Assembly (NCBI RefSeq): GCF_001514145.1 | Contig: NZ_KQ948679.1 | Location: 1-58,702, forward strand | Length of the DNA stretch: 58,702 nt | From: Streptomyces canus | GTDB lineage: Bacteria > Actinomycetota > Actinomycetes > Streptomycetales > Streptomycetaceae | Direction of reading: 5' to 3' | Shown here: positions 31,813 to 40,438 of the stretch, piece by piece | Numbering within the stretch: the first letter of the stretch is position 1 | Layout of the letters: every line of letters begins with the position of its first letter | Program-made: the position numbers and the translations under genes | Notes under the pieces: generated by a model | Databases searched by the model: none | What the model was told of the DNA's origin: nothing | The model's input: the letters and a program-made list of their open reading frames with translations, nothing else

Positions 31813-33096
31813 TCAGGCGAGCGTGACCTCGACGGGCAACTTCTTGATGCCGTTGACGAAGTTGGAGCGGACGCGCGGCACGTCACCGGCCAGGCGGATA
31901 CCGGCGATGCGCGGGATCAGTTCCTCGAACATGATGCGGATCTCGGTGCGGGCGAGAAGGTTGCCCAGGCACAAGTGGGGGCTGCCCTTGCCGAAGGTGA
32001 CGTGGTCGTTGTGCTGCCGGGCCACGTCGAGGTCGTAGGGGTTGCCGAAGATCTCCTCGTCGCGGTTGCCGGAGGCGTACCACATGACGACCTTGTCGCC
32101 CTCCTTGATCCGCTTGCCGCGGAGTTCGACGTCCCGGGTCGCCGTGCGCCGGAAGTGGTAGACCGGGGAGGCCCAGCGCAGGAACTCCTCGACCGCGGTC
32201 GGGATCAGGGACGGGTCGCCCTTCAGCCTCGCCAGCTGATCGGGGTGTTGCAGCAGGGCCAGCATGGAGTGGGAGATGGTGTGCCGGGTGGTCTCATTGC
32301 CGGCCACCACCAGGAGCAGGAAGTAGTTGTCGAAGTCCTGCGCGGACAGCGGGATGCCGTCGCGTGGGGTCGAGTTGACCAGTTTTGACACCAGGTCGGT
32401 ACCGTCGCCGCCGCGCCGCTGCCGGGCCAGCTCCCGGCCGTACTCGAAGACCTCCAGCGAGGCGGGTGAGCGGAAGGGCAGATCGCGGTACTTCTCGCTC
32501 TCAGCGCTGTGCAGGAGCACGTCCGCGTAGTCCGGGTCGGTGTTGCCGATGATGCGGTTGCCCCAGTCGATGAGCTGCTGGTTGTCCTCCGGCGGTACGT
32601 CGAGGAGGCGGGCCAGCACGTTGATCGGGAAGTCCGCGGAGACATCGGCGACGAAGTCGAACGTCCCCTTGGCGAGGGCCGCGTCCAGGGTCTGCGCCGT
32701 CAGCCCGCGCAGGAAGTCGCTGTAGCTGTTGATGACACCGGCGCCGAAGTGCCGCTGGATCACGCTGCGCAGGGCGCGGTGGCGGACGCCGTCCATCTCC
32801 AGGATGGAGGCCCGCTTCTTGATCTGGTCGTCGTCGACCTCCTCGAGGTTGACGAACCGCGTCGAGGTGAAGGTCTCCGCGTCGCGGTCGACGGTGGCGA
32901 TGTCCGCGTGCCGGGTCACCGCCCAGAAACCGGAGTTGGGGGCCTGTTCGGGCTGCCAGTGCACCGGGTCCTCGCGGCGCAGGGTATGGAACATCCGCCA
33001 GGGCGTCACCCCGTCGGTGAAGTTGTCGAGGTCGGCGAGATCGACGTCCGCCAGGGGCATCGGCTCGTTCACGGCTGGGGTCAGGATCTCGGTCAT
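31813..33096 (-). CDS. Cytochrome P450, CYP125/CYP142-like
   Basis: The 427-residue P450 has AGNETT (residues 265-270), EFLR (304-307) and the heme loop FGKGSPHLC with the cysteine at 376. The one-residue-longer heme loop and the GVTPWRMFHTLRREDPVHW start resemble the CYP124/125/142 group. The ATG at 33096 has a GAGGAG site. It follows the glutamine-synthetase-like gene by 16 bases in the same operon. The divergent operon starts with a 3Fe-4S ferredoxin and a ferredoxin reductase, which would supply its electrons. The substrate is unknown; context suggests an aromatic or gamma-glutamylated intermediate. Confidence 0.88.
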   Translation of the reverse strand: MTEILTPAVNEPMPLADVDLADLDNFTDGVTPWRMFHTLRREDPVHWQPEQAPNSGFWAVTRHADIATVDRDAETFTSTRFVNLEEVDDDQIKKRASILEMDGVRHRALRSVIQRHFGAGVINSYSDFLRGLTAQTLDAALAKGTFDFVADVSADFPINVLARLLDVPPEDNQQLIDWGNRIIGNTDPDYADVLLHSAESEKYRDLPFRSPASLEVFEYGRELARQRRGGDGTDLVSKLVNSTPRDGIPLSAQDFDNYFLLLVVAGNETTRHTISHSMLALLQHPDQLARLKGDPSLIPTAVEEFLRWASPVYHFRRTATRDVELRGKRIKEGDKVVMWYASGNRDEEIFGNPYDLDVARQHNDHVTFGKGSPHLCLGNLLARTEIRIMFEELIPRIAGIRLAGDVPRVRSNFVNGIKKLPVEVTLA

Positions 33097-33112
33097 GACT
33101 GGCTCCTCGACG

Positions 33113-34462
33113 TCACAGGTGGTAGGCGTATTCGGTGAACTCCCAGTCGGTGACATGCCGTTGGAAGCGGTCTACCTCGTTGCGCTTGTAGGTGAGGTAG
33201 GAAGTGGTGAAGTCCTTGCCAAGCAGCCCGGCCAGGTCGGTGTCGGCCTCCAGGGCGTCGAGCGCGGCGGGCAGGTCCATGGGCAGCACGGCCGCTTTCG
33301 AGGTGTCGTAGCCATAGCCCCTCAGCGGGGCGGGGGGCTCCTGCCCGGCGAGGACGCCCAGGAGAGCGGCAGCTGCGGTGGCGGCGATGGCCAGGTAGGG
33401 GTTGGCGCTCGCGTCCCCGAGGCGCAGTTCCAGCCGGGCGCCGGAGCCCCGCTCGGGCGGGATGCGCACCATCGCGCTGCGGTTGTCCAGCCCCCAGTCG
33501 ATCAGCCAGGGGGCGAGCGTGTCGGGGCCGAAGCGCTTGTACGAGTTCACCGTCGGGTTGACCAGTGCGGCCAGGGCGGGCGCGTGGGCCAGCACACCCG
33601 CGATCGCGTGCCGGGCGGTGTCCGACAGCCCGTGGGCGCCGCCGGGGTCGTCGAAGGTGTTGCGGTCGTCGGCGCCGGCACAGGAGAGGTGCAGGTGGAA
33701 ACCGGAGCCACCGGCGTCGTTGAAGGGCTTCGCCATGAAGGTGGCGAGCCTGCCCTCACGCCGCGCCAGCTCCTTGATCGCTGCCTTGAAACGGAAGGCC
33801 CGGTCCGCGGCGGACAGGGCGTCGGAGTGGAGCAGGTTGATCTCGAACTGCCCGCCGTCGAACTCGTGGTTCCCGCTGATGACCCCGAGGTCCAGGTCGC
33901 GGAGCTGCCGCAGGGTGCGCAGCAGGTGGTTGTCCAGGTCGGCGCGCAGACCGGCCGTGTAGACAGCTCCCGGTGTGCCGGCGTAGCGCTGCCAGCCGCC
34001 CGCCGGGTCCGGGTCGCACAGGAAGTACTCCAGCTCGGGTCCGACGACCGGGCTCAGCCCGTGCTCCTCGCACCGGCCGAGGACGGTCCGCAGCAGGTCG
34101 CGCGGTGACTCGGGGGCCGGAACCCCGGTGGCCGGGTCGAGGATGTCGCCGAGACAGGCGGCGACGCCGGGCTCCCAGGGCAGGGCGGTCAGGGTGGAGA
34201 GGTCCGGCCGTACGCAGATGTCCGGCAGGCCGGCGTCCAGGCCGCCGGAGACCGGGACCACGTCCCCCTGGGGGCTGGTGTGGTAGACCGCCCGGCAGAA
34301 GGCGAGCCCGTGTTCCACGGCCCGGGGCAGTTCCTCGAGCAGCACGTCGCGGGCCCGGTCCGTGCCGATCAGGTCGGGATACGTCACCCGCACCACGTCG
34401 ATGCCGTCGGCGGCGAGCCGTTCCATGTGGCGGCGGACTTCTGACAGGTCTTGAGCGCTCAC
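33113..34462 (-). CDS. Glutamine-synthetase-like gamma-glutamyl amine ligase
   Basis: The 449-residue protein is of the glutamine synthetase family, with VRVTYPDLIGTDRARDV near the N terminus. Metal/glutamate-site segments are GPELEYFLCDP, NHEFDGGQFEINL and the loop GGSGFHLHLSC. The NPTVNSYKRF segment and the arginine region RIPPERGSGARLELRL complete it. Members outside true GlnA (PuuA, GlnA3/GlnA4, aniline and isopropylamine ligases) attach glutamate to amines with ATP. A permease, an aldehyde dehydrogenase and a C26 hydrolase encoded in this island support that role. The GTG at 34462 has a GAGGAGA site. It is first in the leftward operon, behind an operator-like palindrome. Confidence 0.85.
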   Translation of the reverse strand: MSAQDLSEVRRHMERLAADGIDVVRVTYPDLIGTDRARDVLLEELPRAVEHGLAFCRAVYHTSPQGDVVPVSGGLDAGLPDICVRPDLSTLTALPWEPGVAACLGDILDPATGVPAPESPRDLLRTVLGRCEEHGLSPVVGPELEYFLCDPDPAGGWQRYAGTPGAVYTAGLRADLDNHLLRTLRQLRDLDLGVISGNHEFDGGQFEINLLHSDALSAADRAFRFKAAIKELARREGRLATFMAKPFNDAGGSGFHLHLSCAGADDRNTFDDPGGAHGLSDTARHAIAGVLAHAPALAALVNPTVNSYKRFGPDTLAPWLIDWGLDNRSAMVRIPPERGSGARLELRLGDASANPYLAIAATAAAALLGVLAGQEPPAPLRGYGYDTSKAAVLPMDLPAALDALEADTDLAGLLGKDFTTSYLTYKRNEVDRFQRHVTDWEFTEYAYHL

Positions 34463-34571
34463 CGTTGTCTCCTCGGGCGGCTGTCGGGTCACCTCCGGAC
34501 GGCGGGTCCGGCAGATGGGGTGGCTTGGTGGGACCGGCGGGGCGCGGTGGCAGGAGCAAGCCTCCGGCATG

Positions 34572-34589
34572 TCATTTGACATCAAACGG
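34572..34589. promoter_or_regulatory. Operator-like palindrome, leftward promoter of the ligase/P450 operon
   Basis: TCATTT-GACATC-AAACGG matches the pattern TCGTTT-N6-AAACGA found at five places in this island. On the minus strand it directly follows a plausible -35 TTGCGG and -10 ATACCG separated by 17 bases, so bound protein would block transcription toward the ligase gene. Confidence 0.65.
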
Positions 34590-34652
34590 TATGGAGGGAA
34601 GCGACCCTCCCGCAAGAGGTCGAGGCCAATAATTTATCCATCCGGATAGGTA

Positions 34653-34681
34653 TTGACCAGAGGGCAGGGCGCACCTACCTT
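34653..34681 (+). promoter_or_regulatory. Promoter of the ferredoxin operon
   Basis: TTGACC (34653-34658) and TACCTT (34676-34681) are separated by exactly 17 bases and form a good vegetative-type promoter. The operator-like palindrome 34680-34697 overlaps the end of the -10 box and the expected start point. Confidence 0.6.
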
Positions 34682-34697
34682 GTTTGATGTCAAACGA
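34680..34697. promoter_or_regulatory. Operator-like palindrome, rightward promoter of the ferredoxin operon
   Basis: TTGTTT-GATGTC-AAACGA contains the inner perfect palindrome GTTTGA-TG-TCAAAC. It mirrors the leftward site at 34572-34589, giving a symmetric divergent control region of 344 bases. Confidence 0.7.
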
Positions 34698-34806
34698 GTT
34701 AAGGGTGCGGTCTCCACAGTGATCGCCGCACCCCTTTGGCCTGGGTCCGATCCCTTGCGACCGGGCCCCCACCCCCTTCGCCCCCGCGCTTTCAGGAGGA
34801 CCGGCC

Positions 34807-34995
34807 ATGAAGGTCGTCGTCGACATGAACAAGTGCCAGGACCACGGTCAGTGCGCCTTCGCCGCTCCGGACGTCTTCTCCATGGACGAGACCGGGCACC
34901 TGCTGTACGTCTCCGACCCCGACGACGCCCTGCGCGACGAGGTCGAGGAGGCCGCCGACGTGTGTCCGCTGCAGGCCATCCGGATCGAGGCCTGA
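34807..34995 (+). CDS. 3Fe-4S ferredoxin
   Basis: The 62-residue ferredoxin has C10, C16 and C53-P54 with the pattern CXXHGXC...CP, the three-cysteine set of Streptomyces P450 ferredoxins. The N terminus MKVVVDMNKCQDHGQC is typical. The ATG at 34807 has an AGGA site. It should shuttle electrons from the reductase encoded five bases downstream to the P450 of the divergent operon. It is the first gene of the long rightward catabolic operon. Confidence 0.92.
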   Translation: MKVVVDMNKCQDHGQCAFAAPDVFSMDETGHLLYVSDPDDALRDEVEEAADVCPLQAIRIEA

Positions 34996-35000
34996 CTCCC

Positions 35001-36209
35001 ATGACCGCACGCATCGTCGTCGCGGGCGGCTCGATGGGCGGACTGCGGGCCGCCGAACAGCTGCGTGCGGCGGGCTGGACGGGGGCCGTCACTGTCGTCG
35101 GCGACGAGCCCCACATGCCCTACAACCGGCCACCACTGTCCAAGGAGGTCCTGGCCGGCAGGGCCCCGTTCGCGTCACTGGCCTTCACCCCGAAGGCGGC
35201 CGCCGCCGACGTGGAGTGGCGGCTCGGCACCAGGGTCGTCTCCGCACGGCTCACCGAGCGGACCGTCGCACTCGACGACGGACCGCCCCTCTCCTACGAC
35301 GGTCTCGTCGTCGCCACCGGCATGCACCCCCGGCGTCTGCGCTGCCCCGGGCCGCTCACGGGTCGTCACACGGTCCGCACCCTCACCGACGCCCAGGGAC
35401 TGCGGGACGAACTCAACCGCCCCGACGTGCGGGTGGTCGTGGTGGGGGCCGGGTTCATCGGCTGTGAGGTCGCCGCCACGGCCGTCGGGCTGGGCGTGCG
35501 TGAGGTGACCGTCGTCGATCCACTGCCCCTGCCCATGGTCGCACCGCTCGGCGAGCTGCTCGGCAGGGCGCTGCTGAAGCGGCACCAGGAGCGCGGGGTG
35601 CGGTTCGCGCTCGGCACCGGAGTGGCCGGCTTCGAGGGCGAGGACCGTGTCACGGGTGTCGTGCTGAGCGACGGCACCGTGCTGCCCGCCGACGTGGTGG
35701 TTGAGTCGGTCGGCTCGGCCGCCAACGTCGAATGGCTGGAGGGCAACGGCCTCGACCTGTCCGACGGAGTGCTCACCTGCGGGCAGCTACGGGTCGGCGG
35801 ACGGCCGGAAGTGGTCGCCGTCGGCGATGTCGCCCGTTTCCCCAACGCCCGCTACGACGGCGTACCGCGCCGTGTGGAGCACTGGTCGATCCCCACCGAC
35901 ACCGCAAAGCACGCCGCCAAGGCGCTCGTCGCCCATCTCACCGGTACGGAAGCCGAGTTCGCCCCCTTCGCGCCGTTGCCCACCTTCTGGAGCGACCAGC
36001 ACGAGTTCCGGCTCCAGTCCTTCGGCGCACCGACCCTCGGCCTCGACGACGTCCGCGTCCTCGACGGCGACGAGGACGGTGACGTTCTCGTGGGCTACCA
36101 CACCGGCGGGCGGCTGGTCGGCGTCGTCGCGCTCGGCGGTCAGGCCGCCGCGATGGGCGCCGCCCGGTATCGCGCCCAGTTGCTCAAGCAGCCCGCACTC
36201 ACCGCATAA
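35001..36209 (+). CDS. NAD(P)H:ferredoxin reductase (FAD-dependent)
   Basis: The 402-residue protein has an FAD-binding GGSMGG near the N terminus (VVAGGSMGGLRAAEQL) and the PYNRPPLSKE signature of the putidaredoxin-reductase family. A second Rossmann motif (VVVVGAGFIGCEVAATAVGLG) lies near residue 145, and the FAD-contact segment VVAVGDVARFPN near 270. It moves electrons from NADH or NADPH to the ferredoxin. The ATG at 35001 follows the ferredoxin stop by five bases. Confidence 0.92.
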   Translation: MTARIVVAGGSMGGLRAAEQLRAAGWTGAVTVVGDEPHMPYNRPPLSKEVLAGRAPFASLAFTPKAAAADVEWRLGTRVVSARLTERTVALDDGPPLSYDGLVVATGMHPRRLRCPGPLTGRHTVRTLTDAQGLRDELNRPDVRVVVVGAGFIGCEVAATAVGLGVREVTVVDPLPLPMVAPLGELLGRALLKRHQERGVRFALGTGVAGFEGEDRVTGVVLSDGTVLPADVVVESVGSAANVEWLEGNGLDLSDGVLTCGQLRVGGRPEVVAVGDVARFPNARYDGVPRRVEHWSIPTDTAKHAAKALVAHLTGTEAEFAPFAPLPTFWSDQHEFRLQSFGAPTLGLDDVRVLDGDEDGDVLVGYHTGGRLVGVVALGGQAAAMGAARYRAQLLKQPALTA

Positions 36210-36220
36210 GGAACTCTGTC

Positions 36221-37033
36221 ATGTCCTCTGTCCGTGGCTACTTCTTCCCCAAGACAGCGAGCGGTGCCGCGTCGCTGATCCCGTCGCCGCCCTGGCGCTA
36301 CTCCGGCGACCTGCTCACCGTCGAGTACCGGACCGACCCGGCGCGGGTGCGTGAACTGCTGCCCGAGCCGCTGGCGTTGGCTGACGAGGATCCGGGCGCG
36401 GTCGCCCTGATCTGGGCCGACTGGCAGTCCTGCTCCGGGGCCGGCGGCGAGCTGCTGGACCCCGTGCTCTCCCAGTACAAGGAGGCGTTCGCGGTCGTCC
36501 GCTGCATGTACAAGGGGCAGACCTACACGCGCTGCGTCTACATCTGGGTCGACAAGGACTTCGCCATCGCCCGGGGACTGCACCAGGGGTATCCGAAGAA
36601 GCTCGGGTCCATTCACCAAACGCGTCCGCATCCGTACGGGCCCGCTCCGCGGATCGAGGCGGGCGCGCGGTTCGGGGCGACGCTCGCCGCCGCGGACCGG
36701 CGGCTCGCCCAGGCGGTGGTCACACTGCGGGAGCCGTCGGAGACGAACGGGTTCGTCAACGCGCATCCCATGGCCCATCACCGGTGGCTGCCGTCGATCG
36801 AGAAGGGGAAAGGGCTCGCGCTGGACGAGCTGATCGAATCGGGCGCGTCCTCTGTCGAAGGTGGTCAACCATGGCTTGGCGACGCCGAGTTGGAGCTCTT
36901 CGAGGCGCCCACGGAGGAGTTGGCCCGGCTGGAGATTCGTGAGCCGATTGCTGCGTACTACCGGCAGGTCGGGGTGGTGTGGGACGGCGGGCGGCTGCTG
37001 GAGGTCGGTACGTCGGAAGCGGCTGCCGGGTGA
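36221..37033 (+). CDS. Acetoacetate decarboxylase family protein
   Basis: The 270-residue protein belongs to the acetoacetate decarboxylase family. Recognisable parts are the PSPPWRYSGDLLTVEYRTDPARVRELLPEPL start, YKEAFAVVRC, and GYPKKLGSI with the lysine equivalent to the Schiff-base residue. Members decarboxylate or otherwise act on beta-keto acids through an imine. It lies 11 bases after the reductase gene, in the same operon, and could act on a ring-cleavage product. A role outside decarboxylation is possible, because family members differ. Confidence 0.82.
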   Translation: MSSVRGYFFPKTASGAASLIPSPPWRYSGDLLTVEYRTDPARVRELLPEPLALADEDPGAVALIWADWQSCSGAGGELLDPVLSQYKEAFAVVRCMYKGQTYTRCVYIWVDKDFAIARGLHQGYPKKLGSIHQTRPHPYGPAPRIEAGARFGATLAAADRRLAQAVVTLREPSETNGFVNAHPMAHHRWLPSIEKGKGLALDELIESGASSVEGGQPWLGDAELELFEAPTEELARLEIREPIAAYYRQVGVVWDGGRLLEVGTSEAAAG

Positions 37034-37039
37034 GGCCAG

Positions 37040-37125
37040 TGGGCCGCTGCGGCTTGTTCGTGGCTGGTCGCGCCCGCGCGGTGGCAGCCGCAAATCGAGC
37101 ACAGCCCCGCGCCCCCAGGTGGGTG
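37040..37125 (+). repeat. Dispersed Streptomyces intergenic repeat
   Basis: The sequence contains CTTGTTCGTGGCTGGTCGCG, GCAGCCGCAAATCGA and CAGCCCCGCGCCCCC. These are segments of an element I know to recur between many Streptomyces genes. It can form a GC-rich fold. It lies between the acetoacetate-decarboxylase-like and hpaE genes, so the operon may be attenuated here. Confidence 0.6.
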
Positions 37126-37156
37126 CAGTCCCCCTTCGTTCAAATGGAGCCCTTCC

Positions 37157-38617
37157 ATGACTGAGAAGATCACCGTCGCCGGTGTCCGCGTTGATACCCG
37201 GCACTGGATCGGTGGCGAGCGCGTCGCCTCCACCGAAACGTTCACCGATGTGTCGCCTATCGATGGCAGCGCGATCGGTGAGATCGCCCGAGGCGGACCT
37301 GCCGAGGCCGGCAGAGCGGTCGCCGCCGCCAAAGCCGCCTTCCCCGCCTGGGCCGCCACCTCGCGCGCCGAACGCGCCCGCATTCTCCACGGCATCGCCG
37401 ACGGCGTGGAGACGCGGATCGAGGAGCTCGCGATCGTCGAGACCACCGACAACGGGGCCCTTCTGCGCTCGCACCGCCGGGGCGTGATGCCCCGTGTGGC
37501 GCACAACTTCCGGTTCTTCGCGGACTGGTTGCTGAAGCTGGAGCACGAGGACTTCGAGACGCGCGGGCACACGAACCATGTGAGCTGGGACCCGGCAGGG
37601 CCCTCCGTGCTGATCACGCCATGGAACGCGCCTTTGATGCTGGCCACGTGGAAGGTCGCACCAGCCCTCGCGGCCGGCAACACCGTCATTCTCAAGCCCG
37701 CCGAGTGGTCCCCGCTGACCGCCTCGCTGCTCGCCGACATCGCCGCCGAGGCGGGACTGCCCGCAGGCGTGCTGAACATCGTCCAGGGCTACGGCTCCGA
37801 GATCGGCGACGCCCTCACCTCGCACCCGGACGTGCGCCGGATAAGCTTCACCGGCTCGGTGCCCACCGCCAAGCGGATCGCCGCCTCGGCCGCGGCCAAC
37901 CTCACCCCGCTCAGCCTCGAACTCGGCGGAAAGTCACCGCTGTTGGTGTTCGCCGACGCCGACCTCGACCTCGCGGTCGACCTCGCGGTGGAGCAGTACG
38001 ACAACGCCGGACAGGTGTGCCTGGCGGCCACCCGATTCCTGGTCGAGGAGTCGATCGCGGAGGAGCTCACTCGGCGTTTTGTCGACAAGGCGATCCGTCT
38101 CCGGCAGGGCGACCCGCGCGACGAGGCCACCGACATCGGACCCAACATCCATCCCCGCCAGCTGGAGAAGATCGACGGGTTCGTGCAGCGGGCGATCGAG
38201 GCGGGGGCGCGTGCGGTCGTCGGCGGGCACCGCAAGGACGGGCAGTTCTACGCTCCGACCCTGCTCGCCGACGTCGCTCAGGACTCGGAGATCGTCCAGG
38301 AGGAGGTCTTCGGCCCGGTTCTGACCCTGCAGACCTTCGCGACCGAGGAAGAAGCGGTCCGTCTCGCCAACGACACCCGCTTCGGGCTGGCCGCCACCGT
38401 CGCCACCGGCGACCCCGAGCGCGCCGAACGCGTCACCGCGCGGCTGGTGGCCGGCACCGTCTGGGTCAACTGCTTCTTCGTACGGGACCTCCAGGCCCCC
38501 TTCGGCGGCTCCCGCCATTCCGGCGTCGGCCGCGAGGGCGGCACCTGGAGCTTCGACTTCTACTGCGACGTCAAGAACACCGTGACCGCACCGAACGGAT
38601 GGAAGAACCATGGGTGA
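37157..38617 (+). CDS. hpaE: Aldehyde dehydrogenase, HpaE-like
   Basis: The 486-residue aldehyde dehydrogenase has FTGSVPTAKRIA near residue 232, the general base in LELGGKSPLLVF, and the catalytic cysteine in GQVCLAATRFL. The C-terminal PFGGSRHSGVGREGG is typical. The sequence resembles 5-carboxymethyl-2-hydroxymuconate semialdehyde dehydrogenase (HpaE), the step after HpaD. Its stop overlaps the hpaD start by eight bases. The ATG at 37157 has a GGAG site. Its place between the decarboxylase-like protein and HpaD/HpaG supports the meta-cleavage role. Confidence 0.87.
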   Translation: MTEKITVAGVRVDTRHWIGGERVASTETFTDVSPIDGSAIGEIARGGPAEAGRAVAAAKAAFPAWAATSRAERARILHGIADGVETRIEELAIVETTDNGALLRSHRRGVMPRVAHNFRFFADWLLKLEHEDFETRGHTNHVSWDPAGPSVLITPWNAPLMLATWKVAPALAAGNTVILKPAEWSPLTASLLADIAAEAGLPAGVLNIVQGYGSEIGDALTSHPDVRRISFTGSVPTAKRIAASAAANLTPLSLELGGKSPLLVFADADLDLAVDLAVEQYDNAGQVCLAATRFLVEESIAEELTRRFVDKAIRLRQGDPRDEATDIGPNIHPRQLEKIDGFVQRAIEAGARAVVGGHRKDGQFYAPTLLADVAQDSEIVQEEVFGPVLTLQTFATEEEAVRLANDTRFGLAATVATGDPERAERVTARLVAGTVWVNCFFVRDLQAPFGGSRHSGVGREGGTWSFDFYCDVKNTVTAPNGWKNHG

Positions 38618-39545
38618 GATCGTCGGGGCGGGACTGCTCGCCCATGTGCCCACCATCGTCCTCCCGGAAGCCGATCGGCTGGAACTGAACGAGGGCAAGG
38701 AGATCACCCTCGTCACCGGGCTTCAGGAGCTGCGCCGGGAGGTGTTCGAGCGTGAGGACTACGACACCGTGGTCGTCCTCGACTCCCACTGGGCGACCAC
38801 CGTCGAGTTCGTGGTCACCGCACAGCAGCGCCGAGCCGGCCTGTTCACCTCCGAGGAACTGCCGCGCGGCATGTGCCGGATGCCGTACGACTTCCCCGGT
38901 GATCCCGAACTCGCCCGCAACATCGAGAGGTTCGCCGACGAGCACGGCACCTGGATCACCGGGATCGACGACGACCACCTGCCGGTCTACTACGCCACCA
39001 TCAACCTCTGGAAGTTCCTCGGTGAGGGGCTGCCGGACAAGCGGTGGGTGACCATCGGGGTCTGCCAGACCGGCGATATGGAGGACCATCTGCGGCTCGG
39101 CCGGGCGCTGGCCGACGGTATCGCCGCCACCCCGGGCCGCCGCGTCCTGCTGATCGCCTCCGGCGCGCTGTCGCACACCTTCTGGCCGCTGCGCGAGATC
39201 CGCGACCACGAGGCCAGCGACCCGGTGCACATCCGCACCCCGCAGGCCCGGGAGGCGGACTGCGAGCGCATCGCCTGGTTCAAGGAGGGCCGTCACGACA
39301 AGGTCCTCGACACCATGGACGAGTTCTGGAAGTACAAGCCGGAGGCGAAGTTCTTCCACTACCTGATGATGGCCGGCGCCCTCGGCGAGCAGAACTGCGT
39401 CGCCAAGGCCAGGCAGTACGGCGAGTACGAGAATTCCGTCGGCACCGGTCAGGTGCACCTGTGGTTCGACCGTCCGGCCGACGGCTGGACCGGCACTGCT
39501 CCGCCCGCAGCCCCGTCCCCGCGCACTCCGCACAGCCGTCACTAG
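38610..39545 (+). CDS. hpaD: Extradiol dioxygenase, HpaD-like (class III)
   Basis: The 311-residue protein is a class III extradiol dioxygenase like 3,4-dihydroxyphenylacetate 2,3-dioxygenase. The metal-ligand histidines lie in GLLAHVP (His12) and VVLDSHWA. The LASGALSHTF motif carries the catalytic-side histidine, and the C terminus has the SVGTGQVHLWFD segment. It opens the homoprotocatechuate ring with O2 and Fe(II), giving carboxymethyl-hydroxymuconate semialdehyde for HpaE. It overlaps hpaE and is followed ten bases later by hpaG. Confidence 0.88.
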   Translation: MGEIVGAGLLAHVPTIVLPEADRLELNEGKEITLVTGLQELRREVFEREDYDTVVVLDSHWATTVEFVVTAQQRRAGLFTSEELPRGMCRMPYDFPGDPELARNIERFADEHGTWITGIDDDHLPVYYATINLWKFLGEGLPDKRWVTIGVCQTGDMEDHLRLGRALADGIAATPGRRVLLIASGALSHTFWPLREIRDHEASDPVHIRTPQAREADCERIAWFKEGRHDKVLDTMDEFWKYKPEAKFFHYLMMAGALGEQNCVAKARQYGEYENSVGTGQVHLWFDRPADGWTGTAPPAAPSPRTPHSRH

Positions 39546-39555
39546 GAGCCCCGTC

Positions 39556-40401
39556 ATGCCCGAATACCGCCGCATCCTCCTGGACGGCGCCGCCGTCCAG
39601 GTCACCGTCGATGGGGACAAACTCGTCGCCGGAGACGGCCGCCGCGTCAAGACCGACGAGGCGCATCACCTGCCGCCGGTCGTCCCGTCCAAGGTGATCG
39701 CCGTCCACCTCAACCACCGCAGTCGCGTCGACGAGTTCCGCATCCAACTCCCCGACACACCCACCTACTTCCACAAGCCGGCCTCCGCCCTCAACTCCCA
39801 CAGGGGTGCGATCGTCCGCCCCGAGGGCTGCAAGTGGCTCAACTACGAGGGCGAGGTGGCCATCGTCATCGGGCGGACCGCGCGGAACATCGCGCCGGAG
39901 GAGGCTGGAGAGTACGTCGCGGGCTACACCGTCGCCAACGACTACGGTTTGCATGACTTCCGTGACACCGACGCCGGTTCCATGCTCCGCGTAAAGGGCT
40001 CGGACACGCTCTGCCCGCTGGGTCCGGGGCTCGTCACCGACTGGGACTTCCGCGGCAAGAGCCTGCGCACCTACGTCAACGGCCAGGTGGTGCAGGACGG
40101 TTCGACCGACGAGATGCAGTGGGACATGCACTACCTCGTCGCCGACATCGCCCGCACCATCACCCTCCACCCCGGTGACGTGCTGCTGTCCGGCACCCCC
40201 GCCAACTCCCGTCCCGTACAGCCCGGCGACGTCGTAGAGGTAGAGGTCGAGGGACTGGGCCGCCTGACCAACCACATCGTCACCGGCCCCACCCCGATCC
40301 GCACCGACGTCGGCGCCCAGCCCACCGAGTCCGAGGAGGTGCTGTCCACCGCGCTCGGCGGTGACTGGGAGTTCCGCGGCGTCCGTGCCCCCCGTCGGTA
40401 G
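39556..40401 (+). CDS. hpaG: Fumarylacetoacetate hydrolase family, HpaG-like
   Basis: The 281-residue protein has the FAH-family core: PSKVIAVHLNHRSRVDEF, YFHKPASALNSH, GCKWLNYEGEVAIVIGR with the metal-binding glutamates, GYTVANDYGLHDFR and LLSGTPANSRPVQPGDVVEVEVEGLG. HpaG-type proteins decarboxylate and isomerise the product of HpaE. The ATG has an AGGAG site. HpaF, HpaH and HpaI homologs for the last steps were not found in the window. Confidence 0.87.
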   Translation: MPEYRRILLDGAAVQVTVDGDKLVAGDGRRVKTDEAHHLPPVVPSKVIAVHLNHRSRVDEFRIQLPDTPTYFHKPASALNSHRGAIVRPEGCKWLNYEGEVAIVIGRTARNIAPEEAGEYVAGYTVANDYGLHDFRDTDAGSMLRVKGSDTLCPLGPGLVTDWDFRGKSLRTYVNGQVVQDGSTDEMQWDMHYLVADIARTITLHPGDVLLSGTPANSRPVQPGDVVEVEVEGLGRLTNHIVTGPTPIRTDVGAQPTESEEVLSTALGGDWEFRGVRAPRR

Positions 40402-40438
40402 AGGCCAGGGCCCGCGCCCGGCGGGTAGGGTCGCGACC

